Counted from the first letter of the stretch, positions 17,513 through 26,698 are shown. The stretch is 64,000 bases of DNA from Nonomuraea pusilla (GCF_900109355.1 NZ_FOBF01000020.1:125053-189052); one strand, 5' to 3'. Notes: generated by a model not told the origin, from the letters alone. Program-made: numbers and translations.

Positions 17513-18871
17513 TCACATCCTGTGCAGGAATGCGGTCCACTGCTGCCAGAACAGGGAGCTCCTCGTGGTGACGAACGCGTCCCTCTGCAGTTTGAGGCGG
17601 TACAGCGCGTCGAAGAGCGCGTCGCTGCCCTGCATGTTGCCGAAGCTCGCCCTCGAGACCAGCTCCACGTACACCTTGAGCGCGGTCGCGTGGCCCTTGG
17701 CCTCGGCGATGAACTGGAACAGCGACCAGCCCAGCGAGTAGTTGAACGAGCGGTACTTGTCATCGTAGAAGTGCTCGTTGTTGGGCAGGTCCGCGCGCAG
17801 CAGGCCCTTGGCCAGGCCGTCACGGATCACCCACCTGTCGCCGGCCGCCGGGGTCCCGCGGTTCTCGATGTAGCGGGCGAAGCCCTCGACGGCCCACCGG
17901 GGCGCGGACAGGCTCAGCCCCGTGCCTGGGGCGCCGCTTACCGGGCTGAGCTCGATGTCGATCGGCTGCACCGCCGTGCTGATCGCGTGGGTGATCTCGT
18001 GCTTCATCACCCCCAGCGGATTGTCCGCCTTGATGGCGATCTCCATGTTGACCACGACGCGCGAGCCCACGTAGTGGCCCGTGACATCGATCTTGTCGGT
18101 GGTGGCGCCGTGCAAGGGGATCTCCACGCCCTCCGACCAGCTGGGCGTGCCCGCGCCGAACCACTTCTTGTAGCTGGCGGGCCTGCGGGTCAGGAACAGG
18201 GCGAAGCCGGAGGGTGCCGGGTTGCCCAGCCAGTCGCGGCGCACCTCGGCGCTGGCCCTGGTGGCGACCTTGACGTAGGTGTCGAAGTCGGGCACCGACC
18301 CATCCGTGGCCAGCACCACGTCCCCGCGCTTGGCGACGGTCAGCGGGGTCAGCTCCCACGGCGAGTCGTAGGTCGCCCTGTAGTTGTCGGTGTCGGGCCC
18401 GACGTCGATCAGCGTGTACCGCCCGTTCATCATCGTGAACAGGTAAATGAAATCGCTGGCGCTGCTGGCCTCGTCGACGCCGGCCATCTTGGAGAGCATG
18501 CGGACCTTGAAGCCGTCGACGTTCTGCGGCAACGTCTTGGTGTGGCGCTGGGGCTCGGCGGCCAGCGGGCCGCTGCCAGGTCCGCTGGACAGCTGCAGGG
18601 TCTCCCACTTGAACTTGCGCAGATTCGCGAAGTGCAGCTTCTGGCTCGCCATCAGCGCGGCGTTGGACGTGTCGACGTCCGCGAGCCAGGCCTGCTCGTC
18701 ACGGGAGCGCAGCGCAGCGTTGCGGCGCTCGATGAAGTGCTTGACGTCGGCCTGCATGTCCGTGGCGTCTCGCGTCTTCTCCACCCCTGTCAGAACGCCG
18801 GGCAGGCGGCACCCGCTCAGCAGGAACACCGATCCGGTGAACGTGAACAGGGCACGACGGCGTGTCAGCAC
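17513..18871 (-). CDS. lipoprotein with gluzincin-type HExxH metallopeptidase motif
   Basis: Predicted lipoprotein of 452 residues. The N-terminus RRRALFTFTGSVFLLSGC has a lipobox with Cys21 and a possible twin-arginine character. The central region is unremarkable. Near residue 291 lies VMKHEITHAIST with a zinc-binding H-E-x-x-H, and Glu329 in RWAVEGFARYIE is well placed as the third ligand, as in peptidase MA-like gluzincins. It probably acts on the outer membrane face as a protease or as a peptidase-fold binding protein; the substrate is unknown. The GTG start at 18871 is fixed by GGAGGAAGG six bases upstream. It overlaps the end of the truncated subtilase by 7 bases. Confidence 0.82.
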   Translation of the reverse strand: MLTRRRALFTFTGSVFLLSGCRLPGVLTGVEKTRDATDMQADVKHFIERRNAALRSRDEQAWLADVDTSNAALMASQKLHFANLRKFKWETLQLSSGPGSGPLAAEPQRHTKTLPQNVDGFKVRMLSKMAGVDEASSASDFIYLFTMMNGRYTLIDVGPDTDNYRATYDSPWELTPLTVAKRGDVVLATDGSVPDFDTYVKVATRASAEVRRDWLGNPAPSGFALFLTRRPASYKKWFGAGTPSWSEGVEIPLHGATTDKIDVTGHYVGSRVVVNMEIAIKADNPLGVMKHEITHAISTAVQPIDIELSPVSGAPGTGLSLSAPRWAVEGFARYIENRGTPAAGDRWVIRDGLAKGLLRADLPNNEHFYDDKYRSFNYSLGWSLFQFIAEAKGHATALKVYVELVSRASFGNMQGSDALFDALYRLKLQRDAFVTTRSSLFWQQWTAFLHRM

Positions 18872-19290
18872 GTAGACCTTCCTCCATGGACGCTGATGGT
18901 CGGGCAGTACGGCGCGGCGGCCGCCCGGTCGGGTGCGGCGCGAGCCGCGGCCTGTACCGCGGCCCGGGCGTTGATCAGGCCGTGGCCCGGGAAGACGGTG
19001 TAACCCCGCGCGGGCTTGACGGCCGTCTCGACGAGGACGCGGCGCACCTGACGCGGGCTCAGGCCGGGAGCGCGGGACATCATCAGGGCCACCGTCCCCA
19101 CGGCGAGCGCGTAGGCCGGAGAGGTGCCGTCCACCAGCTGGTACCCGCCCGTGTTCGAGGCGCTGAATATGTCGACGCCCGGAGCGGCGATCGTGGTGTA
19201 CGAGCGCACCTGCGAGAACCCCGCCCGCCTCCCGTCCGGCCTCATCGCGGCGACGCCGATCATGCCGGGACAGGCGAGGCGGAAGGGGCG
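18865..19290 (-). pseudogene. C-terminal fragment of an S8 subtilase (mycosin-like)
   Basis: The frame reads PGMIGVAAMRPDGRRAGFSQ, TTIAAPGVDIFSAS, the catalytic serine motif DGTSPAYALAVGTVAL, and LSPRQVRRVLVETAVKPARG. This is the last third of a subtilisin-like protease; in mycosins this part carries the Ser of the catalytic triad. The Asp and His motifs are missing because upstream DNA switches to unrelated proline-rich sequence near 19290. No transmembrane tail follows. The remaining reading frame is intact and still ends inside the start of the lipoprotein gene, so it may once have been its operon partner. Confidence 0.75.
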
Positions 19291-19299
19291 CGCCGGGCC

Positions 19300-19399
19300 G
19301 GGACATGCCGGGCGGGGGCTCGGCGGCCTGCGATGGCGGTCCCGGCCAGGGCTGCGGGTATCCCTGCACGGGCGGGCGCCCTTGCGAGGGGTGGACCAT
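19300..19399 (-). other. proline-rich N-terminal stub of a lost gene
   Basis: An ATG at 19399 with ACAGGAG upstream opens a frame reading MVHPSQGRPPVQGYPQPWPG, then PPSQAAEPPPGMSRPG, typical of the cytosolic Pro-rich start of many actinobacterial membrane or kinase proteins. It then runs into the subtilase fragment out of frame. It may be what remains of a second gene joined to the subtilase by deletion. Confidence 0.45.
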
Positions 19400-19573
19400 C
19401 GTGGGCTCCTGTCCGATCACGGTGACGACCGGCGAGGGGCTGTCCCCCACCGGGTCCATGACGCTAGGACGGCCTGTCCTCGATCCGCCCTCATCCGCTC
19501 CTCGAACCGGTCTCGCCGGCGCATCCCTCCGGGTGTCTACACTGACGCTCGCAGATCAAGGGGGGAACGCGTG

Positions 19574-22348
19574 ATGGCCACGGCCTGGTTCGGCATCTTG
19601 GGACCTATGGACGTCCGGTTGGACGGCCGCCCGGTGGTGCTGCACGGGCCACGGCAGGAAAGAACGCTGGCGGCGCTGCTGCTCGACGCCGGCCGGGTCG
19701 TCACCGTGGACCAGCTCGTGGACGTCGTGTGGGAGGAGCCGCCCGCCTCCGCGCGCCGGCAGATCCAGGACCTCGTCACCCGGCTGCGCCGGATGCTGGT
19801 CGATGCCGGGGCCGCTCCCGACCTGATCACCACGCAGCGCGCGGGCTACCTGCTGCAACCTGGCGAGCACGGCCTGGACACCCGTACTTTCGAGGCCTTA
19901 GCCGCCGCGGCGCGCCAGACCGCCGACCGGGACCCGGCGGGGGCCATCGCCGCGTACCGGGAGGCGCTGTCGTTGTGGCGCGGCCCCTTCCTGGCCGGCA
20001 TGCGGGGCTGGGCCTTCGAAGGTGCGGCCAGGATCTGGCAGGAGCGCCGGCTCGCGGTCGTGGAGGAGTGCCTGACGCTGGAGCTCTCGCTGGGCCGTCA
20101 TGGCGACGTCACCGCCGAGGCTCTGGCGCTGGTGGAGCAGCATCCGTTCCGGGAGTCCCTGGTCGAGCTGCTGATGCGCGCATTGCACGGTTCGGGCAGG
20201 CTGGCCGACGCCCTCGACGCCTACCGGGCCCTGCAACAGCGGCTGGCCGACGAGCTGGGCCTCGACCCCGGCGCCGACCTGCGACGCCTGCACGACACCC
20301 TGCTGCGCTCCCAGGCCGGGCCCGCGGCCACCACTGTTCGCCCGGCCTGGCACGTCGCCGCGATGCTGCCCCCGGACGTGTACGGCTTCACCGGCCGCGA
20401 GGGCGAACTGGCCAGGCTGGACGCCCTGCTCGCCAGGGTCGGCGAGCAGCCCACGGCCCTGGTCGTCGCCGCCGTGACCGGCGCCCCAGGCGTGGGCAAG
20501 ACCGCGCTCGCCGTCCACTGGGCCCACCGCGTACGCGACCGGTTCCCCGACGGCCAGCTCTACGTGAATCTGCGCGGCTTCGACCAGAGCGGGCGGCCGA
20601 TGACCCCGACCGAGGCCATCCGCGCCTTCCTCGACGCCCTGGGAGTGCCGACCGATCGCGTCCCCGCTGGGATCGAGGCCCAGACCGGGCTCTACCGCAG
20701 CCTGCTGGCCGGGCGCCGGACACTGATCGTGCTGGACAACGCGCGCGACGCCGAGCAGGTCCGGCCGCTGCTGCCCGGCGCGCCCGGCTGCCTGGTGCTG
20801 GTGACCAGCCGCGACCAGCTCCCGGCCCTGATCGCCGCCGAGGGCGCCCATCCGGTCCGTCTCGACCTGCTGTCCGACACCGAGGCCCGCGAACTGCTCG
20901 CCCACCGGCTGGGCGGCGAACGGGTGACCGCGGACCCCGGCGCGACGGCGGAGATCATCGCCCGGTGCGCGCGGCTGCCGCTGGCCCTGGCCGTCATCGC
21001 GGCCCGCGCGGCCACCCACCCCGACTTCCCGCTGGCCGCCATCGCCGGCGAACTGCCCGCCGTGCACGACAACCTGGACGCCTTCGACGCCGGTGGCCCC
21101 GGGACCCAGGTGCGGTGCGTCTTCTCCTGGTCACACCAGGCGCTGAGCCCAGGGGCGGCGCGCATGTTCCGGCTGCTCGGCCTGCATCCGGGGCCCGATT
21201 TCGGCGTGCGGTCGGCGGCCGGTCTCGCGGGCCTGCCGGTCGAGCGGGCCCGTCCGCTGCTGGCCGAGCTGTGCCGCGCCCACCTTCTCACCCAGCACGT
21301 CCCCGGCCGCTACACCTTCCACGACCTGCTGCGCGCCCACGCCGTCGAGCTGACCCAGGCGTTCACCCCGGAGGCCGAACGCCGGGCCGCGACGCACCGG
21401 CTCCTCAGCCACTACCTGTACGCCGCCCACGCCGCGGCGGTGCTGCTGAACCCGCACCGCGACCCGCTCCTCCCCGCGCCGCCGCCGACGGAGGGCGCGG
21501 CGGATGAGCCGCCGCGCGACCGCGAAACCGCGATGGCCTGGTTCACCGCCGAGTCCGCGGTGCTCGTGGCCGCGATCCCCCACGCCGCCGCCCAGGGGTT
21601 CGACGGCCACGCCTGGCAGCTCGCCTGGGCCGTCGCGGACTTCCTCGACGGCCGCGGGATGCGGCACGAGCACCTGGCCGTCCAGACCACCGCACTGGCC
21701 GCCGCCCGGCGTGCCGGCGACCGGCTCGGGACGGCCTGCGCTCACGGCGGCCTGGGCCGGGCCCACGCCCTGACGGGCCGCTTCGACGAGGCCCGCGGCC
21801 ACTTCGAGCTCGCCCTCAACCTGTACGGCGAGCTCGCCGAGCCCACCGGCCAGGCCCACGTCCATCTCAGCCTGTCCACCATGCGCAGCCGGCAAGGCCA
21901 CCACCAGGACGCCCTGAGCCACGCCGCCCAAGCCCTGGCCCTCTACCGCGCAGCGGGCCACCTGACCGGGCAGGCCCGCGCGTTCAACGCCGTCGGCTGG
22001 TCCCACGCCCGGCTCGGCGATCACGAGCAGGCCCTCGACCACTGCCGCCAGGCGCTCGACCTGCACCGGCGGCTCGGCGACGTCCTCGGCCAGGCCGACG
22101 CCTGCGACAGCCTCGGCCACGCCTGCCACCGCCTGGGCCGCCACGAGGAGGCCGTCTCCTGGTACGAGCGGGCCGTCGAGCTGTTCCGCGAGGCCGGCCA
22201 CCGCCACCACCAGGCCGACCCCCTCACCCGCCCCGGCGGCAGCAGGTGCGGGGACGGGCCCGCCGACGCCGCCGAGCGTGCCCTGGCGATCCTCAAAGAG
22301 CTCGGCCATCCTCAGACCGATGAGGCGGTGGCCGAGCGGCGCCGGTGA
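19574..22348 (+). CDS. AfsR/SARP-family regulator with NB-ARC and TPR domains
   Basis: Large transcriptional activator of about 924 residues. In order: an OmpR-type winged helix (FGILGPMDVRLDG, then RQIQDLVTRLRRML), a bacterial transcriptional activator (BTAD) domain to about residue 250, an NB-ARC ATPase with P-loop GAPGVGKTAL near residue 303 and a Walker B-like RTLIVLDNARD, a winged-helix linker, and C-terminal TPR repeats (EALDHCRQALDLHRRLGD type). Such proteins often control secondary metabolism or differentiation. AAGGGGGG precedes GTG 19571 and ATG 19574; either may start. The last TPR looks slightly degraded (HHQADPLTRPGGSRCGDG). No biosynthetic cluster is adjacent. Confidence 0.92.
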   Translation: MATAWFGILGPMDVRLDGRPVVLHGPRQERTLAALLLDAGRVVTVDQLVDVVWEEPPASARRQIQDLVTRLRRMLVDAGAAPDLITTQRAGYLLQPGEHGLDTRTFEALAAAARQTADRDPAGAIAAYREALSLWRGPFLAGMRGWAFEGAARIWQERRLAVVEECLTLELSLGRHGDVTAEALALVEQHPFRESLVELLMRALHGSGRLADALDAYRALQQRLADELGLDPGADLRRLHDTLLRSQAGPAATTVRPAWHVAAMLPPDVYGFTGREGELARLDALLARVGEQPTALVVAAVTGAPGVGKTALAVHWAHRVRDRFPDGQLYVNLRGFDQSGRPMTPTEAIRAFLDALGVPTDRVPAGIEAQTGLYRSLLAGRRTLIVLDNARDAEQVRPLLPGAPGCLVLVTSRDQLPALIAAEGAHPVRLDLLSDTEARELLAHRLGGERVTADPGATAEIIARCARLPLALAVIAARAATHPDFPLAAIAGELPAVHDNLDAFDAGGPGTQVRCVFSWSHQALSPGAARMFRLLGLHPGPDFGVRSAAGLAGLPVERARPLLAELCRAHLLTQHVPGRYTFHDLLRAHAVELTQAFTPEAERRAATHRLLSHYLYAAHAAAVLLNPHRDPLLPAPPPTEGAADEPPRDRETAMAWFTAESAVLVAAIPHAAAQGFDGHAWQLAWAVADFLDGRGMRHEHLAVQTTALAAARRAGDRLGTACAHGGLGRAHALTGRFDEARGHFELALNLYGELAEPTGQAHVHLSLSTMRSRQGHHQDALSHAAQALALYRAAGHLTGQARAFNAVGWSHARLGDHEQALDHCRQALDLHRRLGDVLGQADACDSLGHACHRLGRHEEAVSWYERAVELFREAGHRHHQADPLTRPGGSRCGDGPADAAERALAILKELGHPQTDEAVAERRR

Positions 22349-22786
22349 CCCTGTACGTGCCGTTCGTCATAGAAGTCACCCCCGGCGCCTGCACCTCCTC
22401 GGCACGACCGCCAACCCCACCGGCACTGATCAACGAAAACCGCTCGGGATGACAGCGTCTCTCATTCATGGGTTCAGCTCGTCGGCGTCTTCCTCCCAAG
22501 CATCTTGTTGCAGAGGGCCGACGGCGCAGGGGGCGGAGCCCCTTGCGGCTCTTCCCTCCGGAGCGACTCGGCGAGCTGGACCGCGTCGGCCCTGGTCGCC
22601 GTCCTGGCCGCGATGCTCTTCGATGGTCTGGCGTTCAATCCTGGTGGAGGGAGAGAGCCGCAGGTCAACGGGTGGATCATGTGGCAGCTCCCCGACGGAC
22701 GAAGACTGGATGACCTTCGAGATGAGCTGGAGGGGCACGACGAGTAGCGAGCCGGTAGCTGTCCTTCGCTGCTGTACGCCCATGCG
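22349..22786. other. spacer with a possible gene remnant
   Basis: About 440 bases between the AfsR-like gene and the tRNA terminator. On the + strand one frame ending at 22747 reads VNGWIMWQLPDGRRLDDLRD, which looks protein-like and may be the end of a decayed small gene; nothing upstream supports a start. No repeats or tRNA were seen. Confidence 0.35.
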
Positions 22787-22819
22787 AAAGGCCCTCCCGG
22801 ATCATCCGAGAGGGCCTTT
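22787..22819 (-). terminator. terminator of tRNA-Thr
   Basis: Perfect 10-bp arms AAAGGCCCTC and GAGGGCCTTT around a 13-base loop lie immediately beyond the 3' end of the leftward tRNA. Confidence 0.85.
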
Positions 22820-22823
22820 GAGC

Positions 22824-22900
22824 TGGAGCCGCCTTGGGGATTCGAACCCCAGACCCCTTCATTACGAGTGAAGTGCTCTGGCCGACTGAGCTAAGGCGGC
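22824..22900 (-). tRNA. tRNA-Thr (anticodon CGT)
   Basis: Leftward reading gives acceptor GCCGCCT, D-loop AGCTCAGTCGGCCAGAGC, anticodon arm CTTCA-CTCGTAA-TGAAG, T-arm GGGGTTCGAATCCCC and closing AGGCGGC with encoded TCCA. The anticodon CGT reads ACG threonine codons. The CCA end is genome-encoded. Confidence 0.97.
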
Positions 22901-22993
22901 GTGCCGGTACAGCGTGAAGAAGTCTACAGGAGCCTGAGGGGTTCTCGCTCCCATCGGGCGACCCATCGTGGGACGGATCGCCCGCACCGGACG

Positions 22994-23836
22994 TCAGCCC
23001 GACGGCGACGGCCGCTCTCCGTACATCGCGTCGTGCTGTTTTCTTGGCGAGCAGACCGAGGCCGAGGGGCAGGCGCAGCGGCGGCCGCCGTCGTTGAGGC
23101 GGACCACCACGGAGTCGGAGGGGACGTTGTGGCCCACGACCGTGCCGGGGCCCTCCGGGGTGTCCACGCTCGCTCCCATGCGTGGCGCCGAGGCGCGGAA
23201 CTCCTGGTAGAGCGGGTGTTCGTACTTCAGGCAGCACATCAGCCTGCCGCAGGCCCCGGCGATGCGCAGGGGGTTGACCGGGAGGTCCTGGTCCTTGGCC
23301 ATGCGCACGGACACCGGTTCGAAGTCCTTCAGGAAGGTGGCGCAGCACAGGTCGCGCCCGCAGGGGCCGATGCCGCCCTGCAGGCGCGCCTCGTCGCGCG
23401 GGCCGATCTGCCGCAGTTCGACGCGGGCCCGCAGGTTGCGGGCCAGGTCGCGGACGAGCGCGCGGAAGTCCACCCGGTGCGGGGCCGAGAAGTAGACGGT
23501 GAAGACGGTGTCCTGGTCGAGGTAGTCGACGCCGACGACCTTCATCGGCAGGCCGTGCCGTTTGATCAGCCGTTTGGCGACGCTGCGTGCCTCGGCCCTG
23601 CGGCGCTTGTTGGACTCGTCGCGCGCGATGTGCTCCTCGCCCGCGATGCCCTCGCACACGGGCAGCCCGTCGATGTCCTCGCTGGTGTACTGCGGCGCCC
23701 ACACGCACTCGGCGATCTCGGGCCCGGCGTCGGTGGGGACGAGCACCTTGTCGCCCACCTTGGGGCTGTGGCCGCCGGGGTCGAGGTAGTAGAGCCGTCC
23801 GTAGCGCGTGAAGCTTACGGCCATGATCATTCCCAT
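22994..23836 (-). CDS. ricT: PSP1 domain protein, RicT/YaaT homologue
   Basis: Cytoplasmic protein of 280 residues. The PSP1 core is clear: VSFTRYGRLYYLDPGG at the start, then VYFSAPHRVDFRALVRDLA, the cysteine pairs GPCGRDLCCATFL and GRLMCCLKYEHP, and DTPEGPGTVVGHN. In Bacillus, RicT works with RicA and RicF in an Fe-S complex that affects RNase Y; actinobacteria keep RicT alone, next to holB and tmk, as here. AGGAGG lies 13 bases before ATG 23836; ATGs at 23830 and 23824 are alternatives. Confidence 0.9.
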   Translation of the reverse strand: MGMIMAVSFTRYGRLYYLDPGGHSPKVGDKVLVPTDAGPEIAECVWAPQYTSEDIDGLPVCEGIAGEEHIARDESNKRRRAEARSVAKRLIKRHGLPMKVVGVDYLDQDTVFTVYFSAPHRVDFRALVRDLARNLRARVELRQIGPRDEARLQGGIGPCGRDLCCATFLKDFEPVSVRMAKDQDLPVNPLRIAGACGRLMCCLKYEHPLYQEFRASAPRMGASVDTPEGPGTVVGHNVPSDSVVVRLNDGGRRCACPSASVCSPRKQHDAMYGERPSPSG

Positions 23837-23939
23837 GGGCTCGCGTTCGCCTCCTGATGGCCTCGGGGGTTCGTCCGGCCTTCCGCTGCCACACTACGTG
23901 CCGGGGCACGCCGAGCGTCAGCCCCCGCGCCTGCCGGAA

Positions 23940-24926
23940 TCAGCACACCTTGGGCTCCCGAATGCCGTACTCGGCTGTCAGGATGAAGGTCTGGTTCAGG
24001 CACCGCTGGTCGATCACCATGGCCACGCCCGGCAACCGCTCCAGCGCCTCGGCGACCTTCTTCCGGTCGGCGCCCTCGCGCAGGATGATCCGGAACGACT
24101 CCGGCATGTCCTCGACCCTGGTCGCGTCGGTCAGCGTCTTGTTCTCGGCGTAGGCGTCGCGGAAGTCGTCGAATGCCTCCTGCCGGCTCTCGAAGTAGAC
24201 GGACACGATCCCGGGCAGCTCCTTGATCGCAGCCAGGGCGGCCTTCTTCTGGGCCGGCGTCGCCGCCCGGGGCTTCTTCCCGCAGGCGGAGGACGTGCTG
24301 CCGGACATGCAGAGGAAGGCCGACAGCTCCTCACCCGCCCGCTGCCGCGAAGCCGAGGACAGCGTGGCCAGGTCCACGGAGAGGCCGACCCCCTGCAGCC
24401 CGCGCACCTCCTCCAGCAGCCGCTGCCGGTCGGCGTTCGGCTTCACCCGCACCCTGTACGACTCAGGCAGGTCAGCGGCCGTGTAGCGGTTCAGAATGCG
24501 CTCCTGACCGGCGTACTCCTGCCGGAACCTCCGGTACGACTCCTCCCGGTTCACGAATCGCACCTGCGTCACCCCCGGCCGGCCGCGCAGGTACGACTCG
24601 ACGGCCTGCCTCTGAGCGCCGGTGACGTCCCGGCCGCCGCACGTCGGCCGGTAGGCCTCGGACGGCGAGCAGAGGAACACGGCCAGCTCGGCGCCTTCGA
24701 CGGCGGCGGCGTCCGGGGCGGTCGCCACTCTTTGACCACCGGCTCCCGGTACGCCCAGCCAGAGCACGGCGACGGCCCCCGCCACCGCGGCTGCCGCCAC
24801 GTACCGGAAGCCGCGCGGGACGGGACGTCTCCCCGGCGTCCTGAGCGGGCCGATCACGGCGGGATCCAGGCTGGAACCCGCTTCCTTCAGCGCGTCACGC
24901 AGCCGGTCTTCGAGCGGACTGTTCAT
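23940..24926 (-). CDS. membrane protein with two FtsX-type extracellular domains (possible anti-sigma)
   Basis: Single-pass protein of 328 residues: a cytosolic N-terminus of about 40 residues (MNSPLEDRLRDALKEAGSSL), one TM helix near 42-60, and two tandem domains. Each domain follows the FtsX ectodomain pattern: AVFLCSPSEAYRPTCGGRDV, VRFVNREESYRRFRQEYAG and LPESYRVRVKP in the first; AFLCMSGSTSSACGKK, VYFESRQEAFDDFRDAYAEN and MPESFRIILREGA in the second. The FtsX permease core and FtsE are absent. Its start overlaps the stop of the ECF sigma gene (ATGA), the usual position of an anti-sigma factor, so sigma control through the membrane is inferred. Confidence 0.8.
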   Translation of the reverse strand: MNSPLEDRLRDALKEAGSSLDPAVIGPLRTPGRRPVPRGFRYVAAAAVAGAVAVLWLGVPGAGGQRVATAPDAAAVEGAELAVFLCSPSEAYRPTCGGRDVTGAQRQAVESYLRGRPGVTQVRFVNREESYRRFRQEYAGQERILNRYTAADLPESYRVRVKPNADRQRLLEEVRGLQGVGLSVDLATLSSASRQRAGEELSAFLCMSGSTSSACGKKPRAATPAQKKAALAAIKELPGIVSVYFESRQEAFDDFRDAYAENKTLTDATRVEDMPESFRIILREGADRKKVAEALERLPGVAMVIDQRCLNQTFILTAEYGIREPKVC

Positions 24927-25465
24927 GATTCCTCCCCCAGTGCACGGGCGAGAGCGACCAGCCCCCGCGCGATGGTGGACCTGGCCGTGCTCGCGCCGAC
25001 GCCCATCGTCTCGGCGATCTCCTGGTCGGACAGGTCGAGGTAGTAGCGCAGCGTCAGCGCCTCGCGCTGCCTGCGGGGCAGCGCCCGCAGCGCCAGCAGC
25101 ACCTCACGGCGTTCCTCGCTCAGCAGGACGGCGCTCTCCGCCGACCAGGCGGGCGGCTGGTACGGCACGGTCCGGCGCAGCGCCGTCAGCCGGCGGCGCA
25201 GCACGGAACGGCACCCGTTCAGCACCGCGGAACGGATGTAGGCCAGCGCCCGGCTCGTGTCACGCAGCCTGCCGCGCCCGGCGTGGGTGCGGGCGAACGC
25301 GTCCTGGACGACGTCCTCGGCGGTCTGCCGGTCGCCCACCATGACGTACGCCAGCCGCACGAGCCCCGTGTGGTGCTCGGCGAACAGTGACGCCACGTCG
25401 ACCCGCCCGGTGTCAGGTGGCCGCGTGTCGCGGGTCTCTCGCTGCGAGAGCAGTTCGACTTCCAC
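24923..25465 (-). CDS. ECF sigma factor, SigE-like (sigma-70 family)
   Basis: Alternative sigma factor of about 180 residues. Sigma region 2 reads LFAEHHTGLVRLAYVMVGDR followed by QTAEDVVQDAFAR. Region 4 reads LRALPRRQREALTLRYYLDL then SDQEIAETMGVGASTARSTI. No extra C-terminal domain. GTG at 25465 was chosen; GTG at 25483 in the same frame is an alternative, and neither has a strong ribosome-binding site. The 4-base overlap with the FtsX-ectodomain protein indicates an operon, sigma first. Confidence 0.9.
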   Translation of the reverse strand: MEVELLSQRETRDTRPPDTGRVDVASLFAEHHTGLVRLAYVMVGDRQTAEDVVQDAFARTHAGRGRLRDTSRALAYIRSAVLNGCRSVLRRRLTALRRTVPYQPPAWSAESAVLLSEERREVLLALRALPRRQREALTLRYYLDLSDQEIAETMGVGASTARSTIARGLVALARALGEES

Positions 25466-25516
25466 ATGACAGAGACGCTCCACGGCCGCGTCTGCTGCGC
25501 GCCCCGGGCGAGAAAG

Positions 25517-26689
25517 TCAGGACCGCAGGGAGAGCATCATCGCCTCGACGGCGATCTGGGGGTTGACGCTGGCCGCCAGCCGCTCCCTGCACTGCATGAT
25601 CGCGTCGATCCTGCGCAGCGTCTCCTCGGGCGTCGAGGACTTGGCGAGCTGGTCGAGGTCGAACCTGACGTCGTCGTTGGCCAGTTCGACGGGCGCCCCC
25701 AGCTGCATCGCCAGCACGTCCCTGTAGAACGACACCAGCTCCAGCAGCGCCGCGTCGAGCGAGTCGCGTTTGATGCGGGTCGCCCGGGACTTCTGGCGGT
25801 CCTCCAGCTCCTTCAGCGCGCCCGCGCCGCCCCGCACCAGCCCCCGGTTGAGCCCCTTGCCGGTGGAGCCCTCGCCGTACAGTTTGCGCAGTTCGGACGT
25901 CTCGCTCTCGTTGAGCGCGGCGGTGGCGGCGGCGGCCTCCTCCTCGGCCGTCTTGACGAGGCGTTCAGCCGCGGCGACGCACTCGCCGACGCCGGTGAGG
26001 GCGCGCGGGATGGCGAGCACGGCCTCGCGGCGGCGGCGTACCTCCTCGTCGAGGGCCAGGGCTCGGGCCCGTGCGATGTGGCCCTGCGCGGCCCGCGCGG
26101 CGAACCTGGCCGTCTCCCACGGCACGTTGTCGCGCGTGGCCAGGACGTGGGCGACCGCCTCGGTGCCCGGCGTGGTCAGGGTGACGAGCCGGCAGCGCGA
26201 CCTGATGGTGATCATCAGGTCGTCGGGCGCGGGGGCGCACAGCAGCCACACGGTGCGCGGCGGTGGCTCCTCGATGGCCTTGAGCAGAGCGTTCGCGGCG
26301 GACTCCGTGGCCCGGTCGGCGTCCTCGAAGAGGATCACCCGCCAGCGGCCCTGCGTGGGCGCGCCTGCCGCCCTGAGGATGAGTTCGCGGGTCTGCTTCA
26401 CGCTGTACGACAGCCCCTGGGGCCGTACCGCTTCCAGGTCGGGGTGGGAGCCGATGAGCACCTGGTGGCACTGCTCGCAGTGGCCGCACCCGCCGTCGGG
26501 GCACAGCAGCGCCGCGGCGAACGCGCGGGCGGCGTCCTCCCTGCCGGACCCCGGCGGCCCGGTGAACAGCCACGCGTGCGTCATGCCGGCGCCCCGCCCG
26601 CCGCCGACGACCTCGCCCGCCGCCGCGGCGGCGCGCGACAGCACCGCTACCGCTCGATCCTGCCCGACGAGGTCATCGAAAACCGTCAC
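25517..26689 (-). CDS. holB: DNA polymerase III subunit delta'
   Basis: Clamp-loader subunit of 390 residues. The N-terminal AAA+ domain has a degenerate Walker A (GPPGSGRED in place of GKT), expected for delta' which does not hydrolyse ATP, and a zinc-binding set CPDGGCGHCEQCHQ. FEDADRATESAANALLKAIE and the SRC motif (IRSRCR) follow. The GTG at 26689 lies 9 bases after the stop of MFS-tmk, the usual tmk-holB order, so the two are co-transcribed. Confidence 0.95.
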   Translation of the reverse strand: MTVFDDLVGQDRAVAVLSRAAAAAGEVVGGGRGAGMTHAWLFTGPPGSGREDAARAFAAALLCPDGGCGHCEQCHQVLIGSHPDLEAVRPQGLSYSVKQTRELILRAAGAPTQGRWRVILFEDADRATESAANALLKAIEEPPPRTVWLLCAPAPDDLMITIRSRCRLVTLTTPGTEAVAHVLATRDNVPWETARFAARAAQGHIARARALALDEEVRRRREAVLAIPRALTGVGECVAAAERLVKTAEEEAAAATAALNESETSELRKLYGEGSTGKGLNRGLVRGGAGALKELEDRQKSRATRIKRDSLDAALLELVSFYRDVLAMQLGAPVELANDDVRFDLDQLAKSSTPEETLRRIDAIMQCRERLAASVNPQIAVEAMMLSLRS

Positions 26690-26698
26690 GGGCTAAGG

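Noticed and set aside
17513..19459. A single 648-codon leftward gene including the HEITH lipoprotein.
   Set aside because: GTG 18871 has a strong ribosome-binding site and begins a clear lipoprotein signal peptide; the upstream part is off-frame to the subtilase fragment.
22466..22783. A leftward 105-codon frame near the tRNA terminator.
   Set aside because: No ribosome-binding site, no family match, and the opposite strand looks more protein-like near its end.
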